In this document: piece by piece, positions 41,526 through 49,194 of the stretch
Numbering within the stretch: position 1 is the stretch's first letter
How the letters are laid out: every line of letters starts with the position of its first letter
Assembly (NCBI GenBank): GCA_042408875.1
Contig: JBHOQS010000019.1
Coordinates: forward strand, 151,200 to 215,199
Length of the DNA stretch: 64,000 nucleotides
DNA from: JBHOQS01 sp042408875
GTDB lineage: Bacteria; Chloroflexota; UBA11872; JBHOQS01
Direction: 5' to 3'
The notes under the pieces: model-generated
Told to the model about the DNA's origin: nothing
Databases searched by the model: none
Seen by the model: only the letters and a program-made list of their open reading frames with translations
Made by a program: the position numbers and the translations under genes

Positions 41526-43376
41526 CTATGAGACACCCACAGGCTGGCGCGCCGTCTCGACCTGAGGCTCCTCCTCGAAGAAGGCGTCGAAGGTTGCCTG
41601 ATCGATGGTCTCGTCGCGGACCAGCCGCTCAGCGATCGCGCGCACCTTATCCATATTCTGCTGGAGCACCTCGCGCGCCCGCTGGTAGGCGCGATCGATG
41701 ATCTCGCTGACCTCGCGGTCGATCTCCTGCGCGGTGGCTTCGCTATAGTTGCGCTGCTCGGCGATATCGCGCCCGAGGAAGATCAGCTCTTCTTTCTTCC
41801 CGAAGGCGCGCGGCCCCAGGCGGCTCATGCCGTATTCTGTGACCATCTGGCGGGCCAGCTCGGTCGCCTGGCGGATATCCTGCGCCGCGCCGGTCGTCAC
41901 CTCGTTGAAAACAAGTTCCTCAGCAGCGCGGCCCCCCAGCATCATCGCCAGCATGTCCTCGAACTGGCCGCGGGAGTACATCGTGCGGTCTTCTGACGGC
42001 ACATGGAGCGTGTAGCCGTTGGCCATCCCACGGGACACGATGCTGATCTTCTGGACGGGGTCACAGTTCGGCAAGAGCTTCGCCACCACAGCGTGGCCGA
42101 CCTCGTGGTACGCCGTGATGATCTTTTCCTTTTCACTCATCACTCGGCTCTTGCGCTCGGGGCCCATGATGATACGCTCTTTAGCCTCTTCCAGCTCAGC
42201 CATCCCGATCTTACGCTTGTTCCGCCGCGCAGCCAGGATGGCTGCTTCATTGATAAGGTTCGCCAGATCGGCGCCGGAGAAGCCAGGCGTAGCACGAGCG
42301 ACCGCCTCCAGGCTGACGTTCTCCTCAAAAGGCTTGCCCCGCGCGTGGACTTCCAGGATGGCCAGGCGGCCACGGATATCGGGGCGGTCCAACACCACCG
42401 TGCGGTCGAAGCGGCCGGGGCGCAGGAGCGCCGGGTCCAGCACATCCGGTCGGTTGGTGGCCGCCAGCACGATCACGTTGGTGTTCGTGTCGAAGCCGTC
42501 CATCTCGACCAGGATCTGGTTGAGCGTCTGCTCGCGCTCATCGTGCGAGCCGCCCAGACCGGCACCGCGCTGGCGGCCGACGGCGTCGATCTCGTCCACG
42601 AACACGATGCAGGGGGCATTACGCTTGGCTTGGTCGAACAGGTCGCGCACGCGGCTGGCACCCACGCCGACGAACATCTCCACGAACTCAGAGCCAGAGA
42701 TGCTAAAGAACGGCACGCCCGCCTCACCGGCCACCGCACGGGAGAGATGGGTCTTGCCGACACCCGGCGGGCCGACCAAGAGCACGCCACGCGGAATGCG
42801 TGCGCCGAGCGCGGCGAACTTCTCCGGGTACTTCAGGAACTCCACCACCTCCTGAAGCTCCTGCTTCGCCTCCTCGACGCCAGCCACGTCGGCGAAGGTG
42901 ATCGTCGGCTTGTTGCCCATGAACATGCGCGCACGGCTCTTGCCGAATGACAGGGCCTGGTTATTCGAGCCTTGCGCCTGGCGCATCATAAACAGCAAGA
43001 TCGCGCCGAAGACGATCACCGGTAGGAACGAGGTGAGCAGCCCCAGCCAGTTACCCAGGTTACTCGGCTCCCTGACCTCCAGTTTCACCTGATCGTCGCG
43101 GATGCCCCGGCGATCCAGCAACTCCTGGATACTCGTGCGCTCTTCCTTAATGGCCACCTTGTCGCCTTCGCTGGTGCGGGCCACCACGCGGTTGCCTGAG
43201 ATCGTGATGTACGGCTTCTTGCCGAGCTTGACCTCGTTCTGCACCGCGGCCAGCAGATCACTGATGGCGACACGCTCCTCGCGGGTGGTGGGCTGGAAGA
43301 GCGTGAAGAAGATGGCCAGGATCGCCACGACAATCAGCAGATAGACGAAGCTACTGCGAACCCACCTGTTATCCAT
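41526..43376 (-). CDS. ftsH: ATP-dependent zinc metalloprotease FtsH
   Basis: The ATG at 43376 (MDNRWVRSSFVYLL) follows an AGGA-type site and gives 616 residues; an ATG nine codons upstream is less likely. Two membrane segments (about 8-27 and 110-130) bracket a periplasmic loop. The AAA module has Walker A GPPGVGKT (202-209), IVFVDEID and the second region of homology with RPGRFDR. The zinc site is HEVGH (424-428) instead of the commoner HEAGH; both histidines and the glutamate are kept. FtsH degrades membrane and short-lived cytosolic proteins. It is the last of tilS-hpt-ftsH. Confidence 0.96.
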   Translation of the reverse strand: MDNRWVRSSFVYLLIVVAILAIFFTLFQPTTREERVAISDLLAAVQNEVKLGKKPYITISGNRVVARTSEGDKVAIKEERTSIQELLDRRGIRDDQVKLEVREPSNLGNWLGLLTSFLPVIVFGAILLFMMRQAQGSNNQALSFGKSRARMFMGNKPTITFADVAGVEEAKQELQEVVEFLKYPEKFAALGARIPRGVLLVGPPGVGKTHLSRAVAGEAGVPFFSISGSEFVEMFVGVGASRVRDLFDQAKRNAPCIVFVDEIDAVGRQRGAGLGGSHDEREQTLNQILVEMDGFDTNTNVIVLAATNRPDVLDPALLRPGRFDRTVVLDRPDIRGRLAILEVHARGKPFEENVSLEAVARATPGFSGADLANLINEAAILAARRNKRKIGMAELEEAKERIIMGPERKSRVMSEKEKIITAYHEVGHAVVAKLLPNCDPVQKISIVSRGMANGYTLHVPSEDRTMYSRGQFEDMLAMMLGGRAAEELVFNEVTTGAAQDIRQATELARQMVTEYGMSRLGPRAFGKKEELIFLGRDIAEQRNYSEATAQEIDREVSEIIDRAYQRAREVLQQNMDKVRAIAERLVRDETIDQATFDAFFEEEPQVETARQPVGVS

Positions 43377-43465
43377 TTCGTATCCTGGTCCTCCAGGAGC
43401 CACACCCGGGCCCAGGCACCCCTGGCCCTACAGCAACCACGGTCGATCGGAAAAGCAAAGCGCCC

Positions 43466-43504
43466 CGGCAGCGGGACTGCCGAGGATGATCCGGTGTCAT
43501 TATA
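43466..43504 (-). promoter_or_regulatory. Internal ftsH promoter with leader hairpin
   Basis: An extended -10 TGCTATAAT (-10 at 43504-43499, minus strand) is followed by a CGGCAG/CTGCCG hairpin (43482-43477 with 43471-43466) and a T-containing stretch before the ftsH ribosome-binding site. It could give ftsH expression independent of tilS-hpt. Confidence 0.5.
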
Positions 43505-43540
43505 GCACCTTGGCGCCGCGGAAATCGCATCTATAGCATC

Positions 43541-44146
43541 TTATCCATCAATTCGTGCTGGACCGGCAGCCACGCCGCCTGCACCGAAGGCTACCCCGTT
43601 CCGACGCGCCCGCTGTGCCACCTCCGCCTTGAGGATACCGATGTAGGGCAGGTTGCGGTAGATCTCTGCATAGTCGAGCCCGTAGCCGACGACGAAGCGG
43701 TCCGGGATAGAGAAACCGATGTAGTCCACGGTTACATCAGCCTTGCGCGCTTTCTGCTTATTCAGAAGCGTGCAGATGCGCAGGCTAGCCGGGCGCTGGT
43801 TGTGCAGGTGCTCGACAATGTAACGCAGGCTCAGCCCCGTATCGATGACATCCTCGACGACGAGGACATGCCGGCCCTCCACACTGGTATCCAGGTCTTT
43901 CAGGATGCGTACGATGCCGCTCGACTCCGTGCTGCGACCGTAGCTCGACACAGCCATGAAGTCGAGCTCGACGGGCAGGCGGATCTGCCTGGCCAGGTCG
44001 ACCATGAAAACGACCGCGCCCTTCAACACGCCGACCAGCAACAGGTCGGTTCCGGCATAATCGGCCGTGATCTGCTCGCCGAGCTCCTTGATGCGATGCT
44101 GGAGCTGCTCGGCGCTGATCAGAATACACTCCAGGTCTTCATGCAC
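43541..44146 (-). CDS. hpt: Hypoxanthine phosphoribosyltransferase
   Basis: The protein has 201 residues. The PRPP-binding motif VLVVEDVIDTGLSL lies near residues 97-110. DLLLVGVLKGAVVFMVDLAR is near the N-terminus and VGYGLDYAEIYRNLPYIGIL near the C-terminus, as in bacterial HPRTs. It salvages hypoxanthine and guanine to IMP and GMP. The start overlaps the tilS stop by 8 bases, and the gene order tilS-hpt-ftsH is the widespread bacterial arrangement. The C-terminal 20 residues (GAGGVAAGPARI) look like an unconserved tail. Confidence 0.95.
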   Translation of the reverse strand: MHEDLECILISAEQLQHRIKELGEQITADYAGTDLLLVGVLKGAVVFMVDLARQIRLPVELDFMAVSSYGRSTESSGIVRILKDLDTSVEGRHVLVVEDVIDTGLSLRYIVEHLHNQRPASLRICTLLNKQKARKADVTVDYIGFSIPDRFVVGYGLDYAEIYRNLPYIGILKAEVAQRARRNGVAFGAGGVAAGPARIDG

Positions 44147-45680
44147 GTTCTGGCTCTCCTTCTCCCTCTCCTCCGAACGGCAGCCAGCGCAGCTCCAGGA
44201 TGCGCTCCGTCTGGCCCGTGACCTTCACACGATCATCCAGACAGAGCCCGACAACCCAGATGATGTGCTGCGGTGACGTTACGACCGGGAGGCGATCGCG
44301 CGCCTGTCGCGGAACCTTTGCGTTGACGAGGACGTCCTGAAGCTTTGTCTCGTGTGCCATACCTAGTGGACGCACCCGATCGCCCGGCCGGCGATTCCGC
44401 ACTGCCAGGGTCGAACCGGTGCGGTCGAAATCAAACACGGCGCGCAAGTCCCTGAGTTGCTCCGGGTGGGCCGGAAGCTCCTCAACTCTATACACCGACG
44501 CGTACATCGCGCCCTCCAGGGGAGGCACAGGAGTGAGCCCCGGGATCGCCAACGGCACCGGCCCGACAGGGCCGGGCGTCCTCACTGGGGGCGCAATGGT
44601 AAATGTAGTATACCCCATCGTCACGACCAGGCTGCTCCCTAGCTCGACGACCCGTCCCGGCCCAAGGCGCGGGATGGCCTCCAGGGCCGTCAGAACACGC
44701 TCCAGCGGCAGATCATGCGCCGAGCCACGCAGGCGCGCTACAGCGGCGCGCAGGAGCCGCGCTTGTACTCCCAGGGGCTCGGTGCGCCACGCCGCCAGCC
44801 GGAACTCGACTGCGACCGGCGTAGCGCGCGCGACCGTGCGCTGCCAGGCTGCGTCACACATACTTTCAATAATCGTGGCGTCGAGTGACAGCGCCTCGGC
44901 AGTGCGTGCAAGCACGCGGCGGATGGCCGGATTGTAGCGTTCCAGCATCGGCAGGAGCTCATGCCGGACGCGGTTGCGCAGGAACGCCAGGTCGAAGTTG
45001 GAGGGATCGATGCGGTAGCGCAGGCCCCGCACGCGACAGTACTCCTGGACATCGCCCCGCGGCACACCCAGCAGCGGCCGCACGAAGATGTCACGCCGCC
45101 ACGGCATGCCCCGCAGGCCGTCCAGCCCAGCGCCGCGCAGCAGGTTCAGCAGCACCGTCTCGGCCTGGTCATCCTGCGTGTGCCCCAGCGCTACCGCCTG
45201 CGCCCCGGTCCGCACGGCCACTTCTTCGAGGAAGGCGTACCGGACCTGCCGCGCGGCGGCTTCAAGGGAGAGGCGCATGGCCGTGCGATACGCCTCCACA
45301 GCGCGGCGCTCGATCGTGCAGGGCAGTCCATACACCGCTGCCAACTCGGCCACAAAGGCTGCGTCGCTGTCTGACTGCTCCCCACGCAGGCCATGGTTCA
45401 GGTGCGCCACGTGAAGCCGCCAGCGATGTCCGGGCGCAAGCTGTGCCAGTACGTCGAGCAGACAGACAGAATCCGGCCCGCCTGAGACAGCCACGACAAC
45501 CGTAGCTCCGGCGGGGAGCAACGCACGCTCGAGGATGGCGCGCTCCACACGGGCCACCAGTGTCAGCGAAACGTCGTCGTTACGACGGACCTTCTCTCGT
45601 GCTCGCTCTTCGCGATCTCCGCTCGCATGCGCTCCGGTAATGGAATGCTCCCCACTGGGAGAGCGCTGCGTGTTCGACAC
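44139..45680 (-). CDS. tilS: tRNA(Ile)-lysidine synthetase TilS
   Basis: The protein has 513 residues from ATG 45680; GTG or later starts would remove an unconserved N-terminal 40 residues. The PP-loop motif VAVSGGPDSVCLLD and the HLNHGLRGEQSDSDA segment mark the N-ATPase type of TilS. ALGHTQDDQAETVLLNLLRG is the second half of the active site. The C-terminal domain (about 400-480) carries RNRRPGDRVRPLGM. TilS replaces the wobble cytidine of tRNA-Ile CAU by lysidine. A TACAAT -10 at 45717-45712 lies just 31 bases upstream of the ATG. Confidence 0.95.
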   Translation of the reverse strand: MSNTQRSPSGEHSITGAHASGDREERAREKVRRNDDVSLTLVARVERAILERALLPAGATVVVAVSGGPDSVCLLDVLAQLAPGHRWRLHVAHLNHGLRGEQSDSDAAFVAELAAVYGLPCTIERRAVEAYRTAMRLSLEAAARQVRYAFLEEVAVRTGAQAVALGHTQDDQAETVLLNLLRGAGLDGLRGMPWRRDIFVRPLLGVPRGDVQEYCRVRGLRYRIDPSNFDLAFLRNRVRHELLPMLERYNPAIRRVLARTAEALSLDATIIESMCDAAWQRTVARATPVAVEFRLAAWRTEPLGVQARLLRAAVARLRGSAHDLPLERVLTALEAIPRLGPGRVVELGSSLVVTMGYTTFTIAPPVRTPGPVGPVPLAIPGLTPVPPLEGAMYASVYRVEELPAHPEQLRDLRAVFDFDRTGSTLAVRNRRPGDRVRPLGMAHETKLQDVLVNAKVPRQARDRLPVVTSPQHIIWVVGLCLDDRVKVTGQTERILELRWLPFGGEGEGEPERA

Positions 45681-45711
45681 CTCTACCCTCGACGCCAGGC
45701 CGCCGCGCTCT

Positions 45712-45717
45712 ATTGTA
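45712..45717 (-). promoter_or_regulatory. -10 element TACAAT for tilS-hpt
   Basis: TACAAT on the minus strand lies about 32 bases before the tilS ATG, inside the spacer between dut and tilS. The -35 is weak. Confidence 0.4.
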
Positions 45718-45748
45718 ACGGCCGTGCCCGCAGCCCACGATCGCGCGC

Positions 45749-46192
45749 CTACGCTCCAGTGCTGCCGAACCCGCCGCGACTCTGCGCTGGTAAGTCCGTG
45801 CTCTCGACGAGCTCTGCACGGGCGATGGAGACCAGGATTGCCTGGGCGATCCGCTCACCACGCTCGACTACCACGGGCCGGGAGGTGAAATTCAGCACTT
45901 GGACGCGGATCTCATCCTCCGGACCGCAATAATCCTGGTCGATGATGCCCACCCCATGCGGTACCAGCAGGCCCTTGCGCCGCGGAGTGCTGGAGCGTGC
46001 TGTCACGAGCAGCATAAACCCCGGCGGGGTCTGCACGACAAGGTTGCACGGGACCAGCGCGATCTCCCATGGCTGAACACAGGTATCTTCGCGCACAATG
46101 AGGTCGAAGCCCACCGATCCGGCCGTCTGGTACTGTGGCAGCGGCAGGTCGGGGTTGATCCGGCGTACGCGCACCGGCACGCTCTGCTGCAT
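45749..46192 (-). CDS. dut: Deoxyuridine 5'-triphosphate nucleotidohydrolase
   Basis: The ATG at 46192 follows GGAGGA and gives 147 residues, normal for trimeric dUTPases. All five motifs are visible: SVGFDL, TARSSTPRRKGL, GIIDQDYCGPEDEI with the substrate tyrosine, RGERIAQAIL, and the C-terminal P-loop-like RGGFGSTG. The arginine of motif 5 is present. It hydrolyses dUTP to dUMP and pyrophosphate. It lies upstream of tilS-hpt-ftsH with a gap of 68 bases. Confidence 0.96.
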   Translation of the reverse strand: MQQSVPVRVRRINPDLPLPQYQTAGSVGFDLIVREDTCVQPWEIALVPCNLVVQTPPGFMLLVTARSSTPRRKGLLVPHGVGIIDQDYCGPEDEIRVQVLNFTSRPVVVERGERIAQAILVSIARAELVESTDLPAQSRGGFGSTGA

Positions 46193-46511
46193 GCAGAGTC
46201 CTCCAGCCTGATGAACGTCCCTTCGTATCACCATAAACTATTAGACGGCGTGCGTGGCGCGCTGGGTGCCGGCGAGGTAAGGCGGGTATACTTTGAGGAG
46301 GCAGTGGTCGGTGGATCGGGGGGAGTGCACAGACGCTCAGGAGCTATGCCACGCTGTGGAATGGGGAGGCTTTGACACACTTCAGGCGGAGCAGTGTGCT
46401 CTATAACTAGGACAATAGCACAGAAAAGCAAAGCAAAAGCATTAAGTAAAGTATATAAGTAAAACATGTAACTAAGAGTAAAGTATAGCGAAGCACAGAG
46501 ACAGACGTACG
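46193..46511. other. Divergent spacer between dut and the Nudix gene
   Basis: No gene is supported. The half nearest the Nudix gene (46420-46500) is A/G-rich and carries an 11-base direct repeat AGTAAAGTATA (46445-46455 and 46477-46487, 32 bases apart). Confidence 0.65.
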
Positions 46512-47099
46512 ATGGGACAGCCTGCTGCGGTGCTCGTACCGCTGGTGTATCTGCCGCAGCCTGCCACTCAACTGCGCGCGCAGCTGGAGCGGCCGGATGA
46601 GGAGGCTGCCGGCGCCCAGCCGCATGTCGCGGCGCCGGGCGAATGGCATGTGATCCTGATGGTGCGCACGGACCGCGGCCCGCACGGCGGGCAGGTCTCC
46701 TTCCCCGGCGGGAGGCCAGAGCCCGGCGACCGTAGCCTGCTGGACACAGCCCTGCGCGAGGCACAGGAGGAGCTAGGGATCGACCCGGCGACGGTACGCA
46801 TTCTGGGCATGCTGCCCGTCGTGGAGACGATTGTTAGCAACTTCAGCATCACGCCCTTCGTCGGCGTGCTGAGCCGACGCCCTGAGTACCGGCTCCAGGA
46901 AGAGGAATGCGTGGCTGTACTGGAGGTGCCGCTTAGCGCGCTCCGTTCCCCTCAGGAAGACTGGTGGGACTTGCCCGGCGGGCGACGCCTGGTGCGCTGG
47001 TATCCGTGGCAGGGCCAGAAGATCTGGGGCGCTACCTTCCGGATCATCCAGCACCTCCTAGCTGCTCTTGAGAGCGGCCTGGTACTCTCTGCCTCGTAA
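46512..47099 (+). CDS. Nudix hydrolase, CoA pyrophosphatase-like
   Basis: The protein has 195 residues. The Nudix box reads GGRPEPGDRSLLDTALREAQ then EELGI, with the catalytic REAQEEL glutamates present. A GGQVSFPGG segment in front of it is characteristic of CoA diphosphatases (NudL/NUDT7 group). The C-terminal part (WWDLPGGRRLVRWYPWQGQK) is less conserved. It would hydrolyse CoA or its derivatives to phosphopantetheine and ADP. Its leader is A/G-rich and its 3' end is followed by a long pyrimidine tract. Confidence 0.87.
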   Translation: MGQPAAVLVPLVYLPQPATQLRAQLERPDEEAAGAQPHVAAPGEWHVILMVRTDRGPHGGQVSFPGGRPEPGDRSLLDTALREAQEELGIDPATVRILGMLPVVETIVSNFSITPFVGVLSRRPEYRLQEEECVAVLEVPLSALRSPQEDWWDLPGGRRLVRWYPWQGQKIWGATFRIIQHLLAALESGLVLSAS

Positions 47100-47117
47100 C
47101 GGCCTCCTGACGCCGGG

Positions 47118-47243
47118 TGCTTTCTTTTTCTTTTCTCTTTCCCTCTATCTCTTTCCCCTCTTCTATCTCCTCTTCTATTTCTATCTATTTTTCTATCTCT
47201 TTCCCCCTTTCTCTCTTTCTCTCTCTTTCTCTCTTTCCCTCTT
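47118..47243 (+). repeat. 125-base polypyrimidine tract between the Nudix and protoglobin genes
   Basis: About 125 bases are almost only C and T, with sparse A in CTATCT. It holds many CTTTCTCTCTT-like units and mirror-symmetric stretches. It begins 18 bases after the Nudix stop and ends 20 bases before the protoglobin stop. No purine interruptions other than A occur. Confidence 0.85.
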
Positions 47244-47262
47244 ATGGAAGCAAGACATCGCG

Positions 47263-47853
47263 CTAGAAGTCTCCCTCTTTCGCATAAGGGTAGCTCCACA
47301 GCGCGACCTGGAGTACCACCGCTTTGAACCAGGCCTGGTACATGCGCTCCACCTGGTCGGCGCTATGTCCCTTCTTCGCCAGGAACTGCTTGATCGTTGC
47401 TGTAATCGGGTAGATGAACGCGATCAGATAGCGAAGGGGCACGAGCGGCACCGACTGCACGCCGTCGGTCTGGTTTTTCTTTGTGCGATGGTGGCGAAGC
47501 CCGATTTCGTACTGATAATCCAACCACTGCTGATCGTATGGGCGGGTGCAGGTATCCAGGATCCATTGTCCAAAGCGTCGGCGCACTGCGGCGAGGTAGG
47601 CGGGATCCGGCGTTCCGTCAGGCCTGGCGAAGTAATAGACCAGATGCGGATGCGACGCTACGAAACCGTACCAGAGATCGAGGATGTCTTCGACCTGGTC
47701 CCGCAGCACCTCGCCCGCTTGCTCGAGGTACCGCCGGTCGTCGTCGGTGAACATCACGGCGGCCTCTAGCTGGCGGAGGTCATCTAGCGTAACCGGCGAC
47801 CTGGGCACGGCCGGTGAACCGTACGTATAGCCCGGGATAGCGACCTCGCTCAT
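47263..47853 (-). CDS. Protoglobin (heme-based gas-binding globin)
   Basis: The protein has 196 residues that match the protoglobin family along the whole length: IPGYTYG near the N-terminus, VMFTDDDRRYLEQAGEVL, WYGFVASHPHLVYYF, LDYQYEIGLRHHRTKKNQTD and YQAWFKAVVLQVALWSYPY. The proximal heme histidine is probably H121 in GLRHH. Protoglobins are single-domain globins that bind oxygen, carbon monoxide and nitric oxide. No fused signalling domain is present. It is divergent from a LysR gene across a 300-base spacer with paired inverted repeats. Confidence 0.94.
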   Translation of the reverse strand: MSEVAIPGYTYGSPAVPRSPVTLDDLRQLEAAVMFTDDDRRYLEQAGEVLRDQVEDILDLWYGFVASHPHLVYYFARPDGTPDPAYLAAVRRRFGQWILDTCTRPYDQQWLDYQYEIGLRHHRTKKNQTDGVQSVPLVPLRYLIAFIYPITATIKQFLAKKGHSADQVERMYQAWFKAVVLQVALWSYPYAKEGDF

Positions 47854-48153
47854 GCTCCCCCTCCATACTGTCTAGCTATCCGCCAGTGGGCCGGCCAGGA
47901 ACCGGGGCGCATGCGTTGCCCCATTTCTGTCCCCCTGAGGCTGGCACCCGTGGCAGGTCTCTCTCATGCGAGCTTGACGAGCTCAGCATACGGGTTCAGA
48001 ATTGATCTGTCCAATATTTTGTTTGAAACGGATTGATAGGCCGAGCTTATCAAGACGAGATGCTCAGGCTCGCCTCTCAGACGAGCCTATCAGGTGAACA
48101 CACTCACACGGGTGCTCCGGCGAGACGCTGTAGAGGGAGAGGTACACTAGGCG
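47854..48153. promoter_or_regulatory. Divergent protoglobin/LysR spacer with candidate operators
   Basis: Two perfect inverted repeats share a 9-base spacer. TTGATA/TATCAA lies at 48033-48038 and 48048-48053, and AGGCTCG/CGAGCCT at 48066-48072 and 48082-48088. TGATAGG-type half-sites recur at 48034-48040 (plus) and 48086-48092 (minus). LysR-type regulators often bind such sites between divergent genes. Confidence 0.5.
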
Positions 48154-49104
48154 ATGGAACTGCGGCATCTGCGATATTTCCAGGCAGTTGCGGAGGAGTG
48201 TAGTTTTCGGCGCGCCGCCGAGCGGCTGTTCGTCTCGCAGCCGACGCTCTCGCAGCAGATCCGGCAGCTCGAAGAGGAACTCGGTATCCGGCTCTTCGAT
48301 CGCATCGGTAAGCGCGTGCAGCTCACCGCAGCCGGCAAACTGCTGCTGGGCTACGCCCGGCGGGTCGTGCATGAACTGGGCGAGGCGCAGCGCGCGCTCG
48401 CTGAGCTCGAGGGGCTGGCCCGCGGGACTCTTGTGCTGGGAGTCGTGCAGACGGTGAACGCCTACCTGATCCCGGCCGTCCTAGCGCGCTTTATCCCGGC
48501 CTATCCGGCCATCACCATCCGGATCGAGGAGTTTCCGGCAAGCCAGATCGAGGCCGGCCTTGCCGCCGGGCAGCTCGACCTCGGCATCGGGTTCGTCCCT
48601 GCCAGCGCAGCAGAGATCGAGGCAGAGCCTTTATTCGATGAAGAGCTGGTGCTCATCGTGCGCAGCGACCATTATCTGGCTGGGCGGGAGCGCCTGCCGT
48701 TCAGCCGGCTCGATAGTGTGCCGCTGGCGCTTCTTTCGCAGGCGTTTTGCACGCGCCGTCTGGTCGACCAATGTGCCCAGCGCGCTGGCGTCTGCCTGGA
48801 CGTGCGCGTGGAAACGAATGCGATCGATGGCCTCCTGGCGACTGTGCGGGCGACCGGCCTGGCCACCGTGCTCCCTGCCCTCGCCCTTCGCACAGCCGCC
48901 GGCGCTGGCCTCTGCGCGGTGGCGCTCTGCGAGCCGGTGCCGTGCCGCAGCGTAGGACTGCTCTGGCAGCGGGACGGCTATCGCTGCGCCGCTGCGCGCG
49001 CCTTTGCCGCCACAGTGCAGCGATGCTGCGCTGAGCTGGCCCTGACATGGACCTCTCAAGGAGAGCATGCTATCCTGCCAGCACCAGCATCGCACAGCAG
49101 CTAG
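48154..49104 (+). CDS. LysR-type transcriptional regulator
   Basis: The protein has 316 residues. The winged helix-turn-helix opens at MELRHLRYFQAVAEECSFRRA (positions 1-21) and continues with RLFVSQPTLSQQIRQLEEEL. A linker helix precedes the effector domain (about 90-295), whose first strand reads LVLGVVQTVNAYLIPAVLARF. The closest pattern is the CbbR/CynR-type group, but no effector can be named. It is divergent from the protoglobin gene and 90 bases upstream of an oxidoreductase gene. Either could be its target. Confidence 0.93.
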   Translation: MELRHLRYFQAVAEECSFRRAAERLFVSQPTLSQQIRQLEEELGIRLFDRIGKRVQLTAAGKLLLGYARRVVHELGEAQRALAELEGLARGTLVLGVVQTVNAYLIPAVLARFIPAYPAITIRIEEFPASQIEAGLAAGQLDLGIGFVPASAAEIEAEPLFDEELVLIVRSDHYLAGRERLPFSRLDSVPLALLSQAFCTRRLVDQCAQRAGVCLDVRVETNAIDGLLATVRATGLATVLPALALRTAAGAGLCAVALCEPVPCRSVGLLWQRDGYRCAAARAFAATVQRCCAELALTWTSQGEHAILPAPASHSS

Positions 49105-49121
49105 CTGCTACGACAGCTCCT

Positions 49122-49178
49122 CCAAGTACGACACTTATGACCGAGTACGATACCTACGACCGGGTACGATATCTACAA
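49122..49178 (+). repeat. Three tandem 19-base repeats upstream of the oxidoreductase gene
   Basis: Units at 49122-49140, 49141-49159 and 49160-49178 follow the pattern CC(A/G)(A/G)GTACGA(C/T)A, then a variable C/T run, then TA and a purine. The period is exactly 19 bases. Each unit contains GTACGA. They end 16 bases before the ATG at 49195 and start 17 bases after the LysR stop. Confidence 0.85.
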
Positions 49179-49194
49179 CAACGGAGGCATGGTC

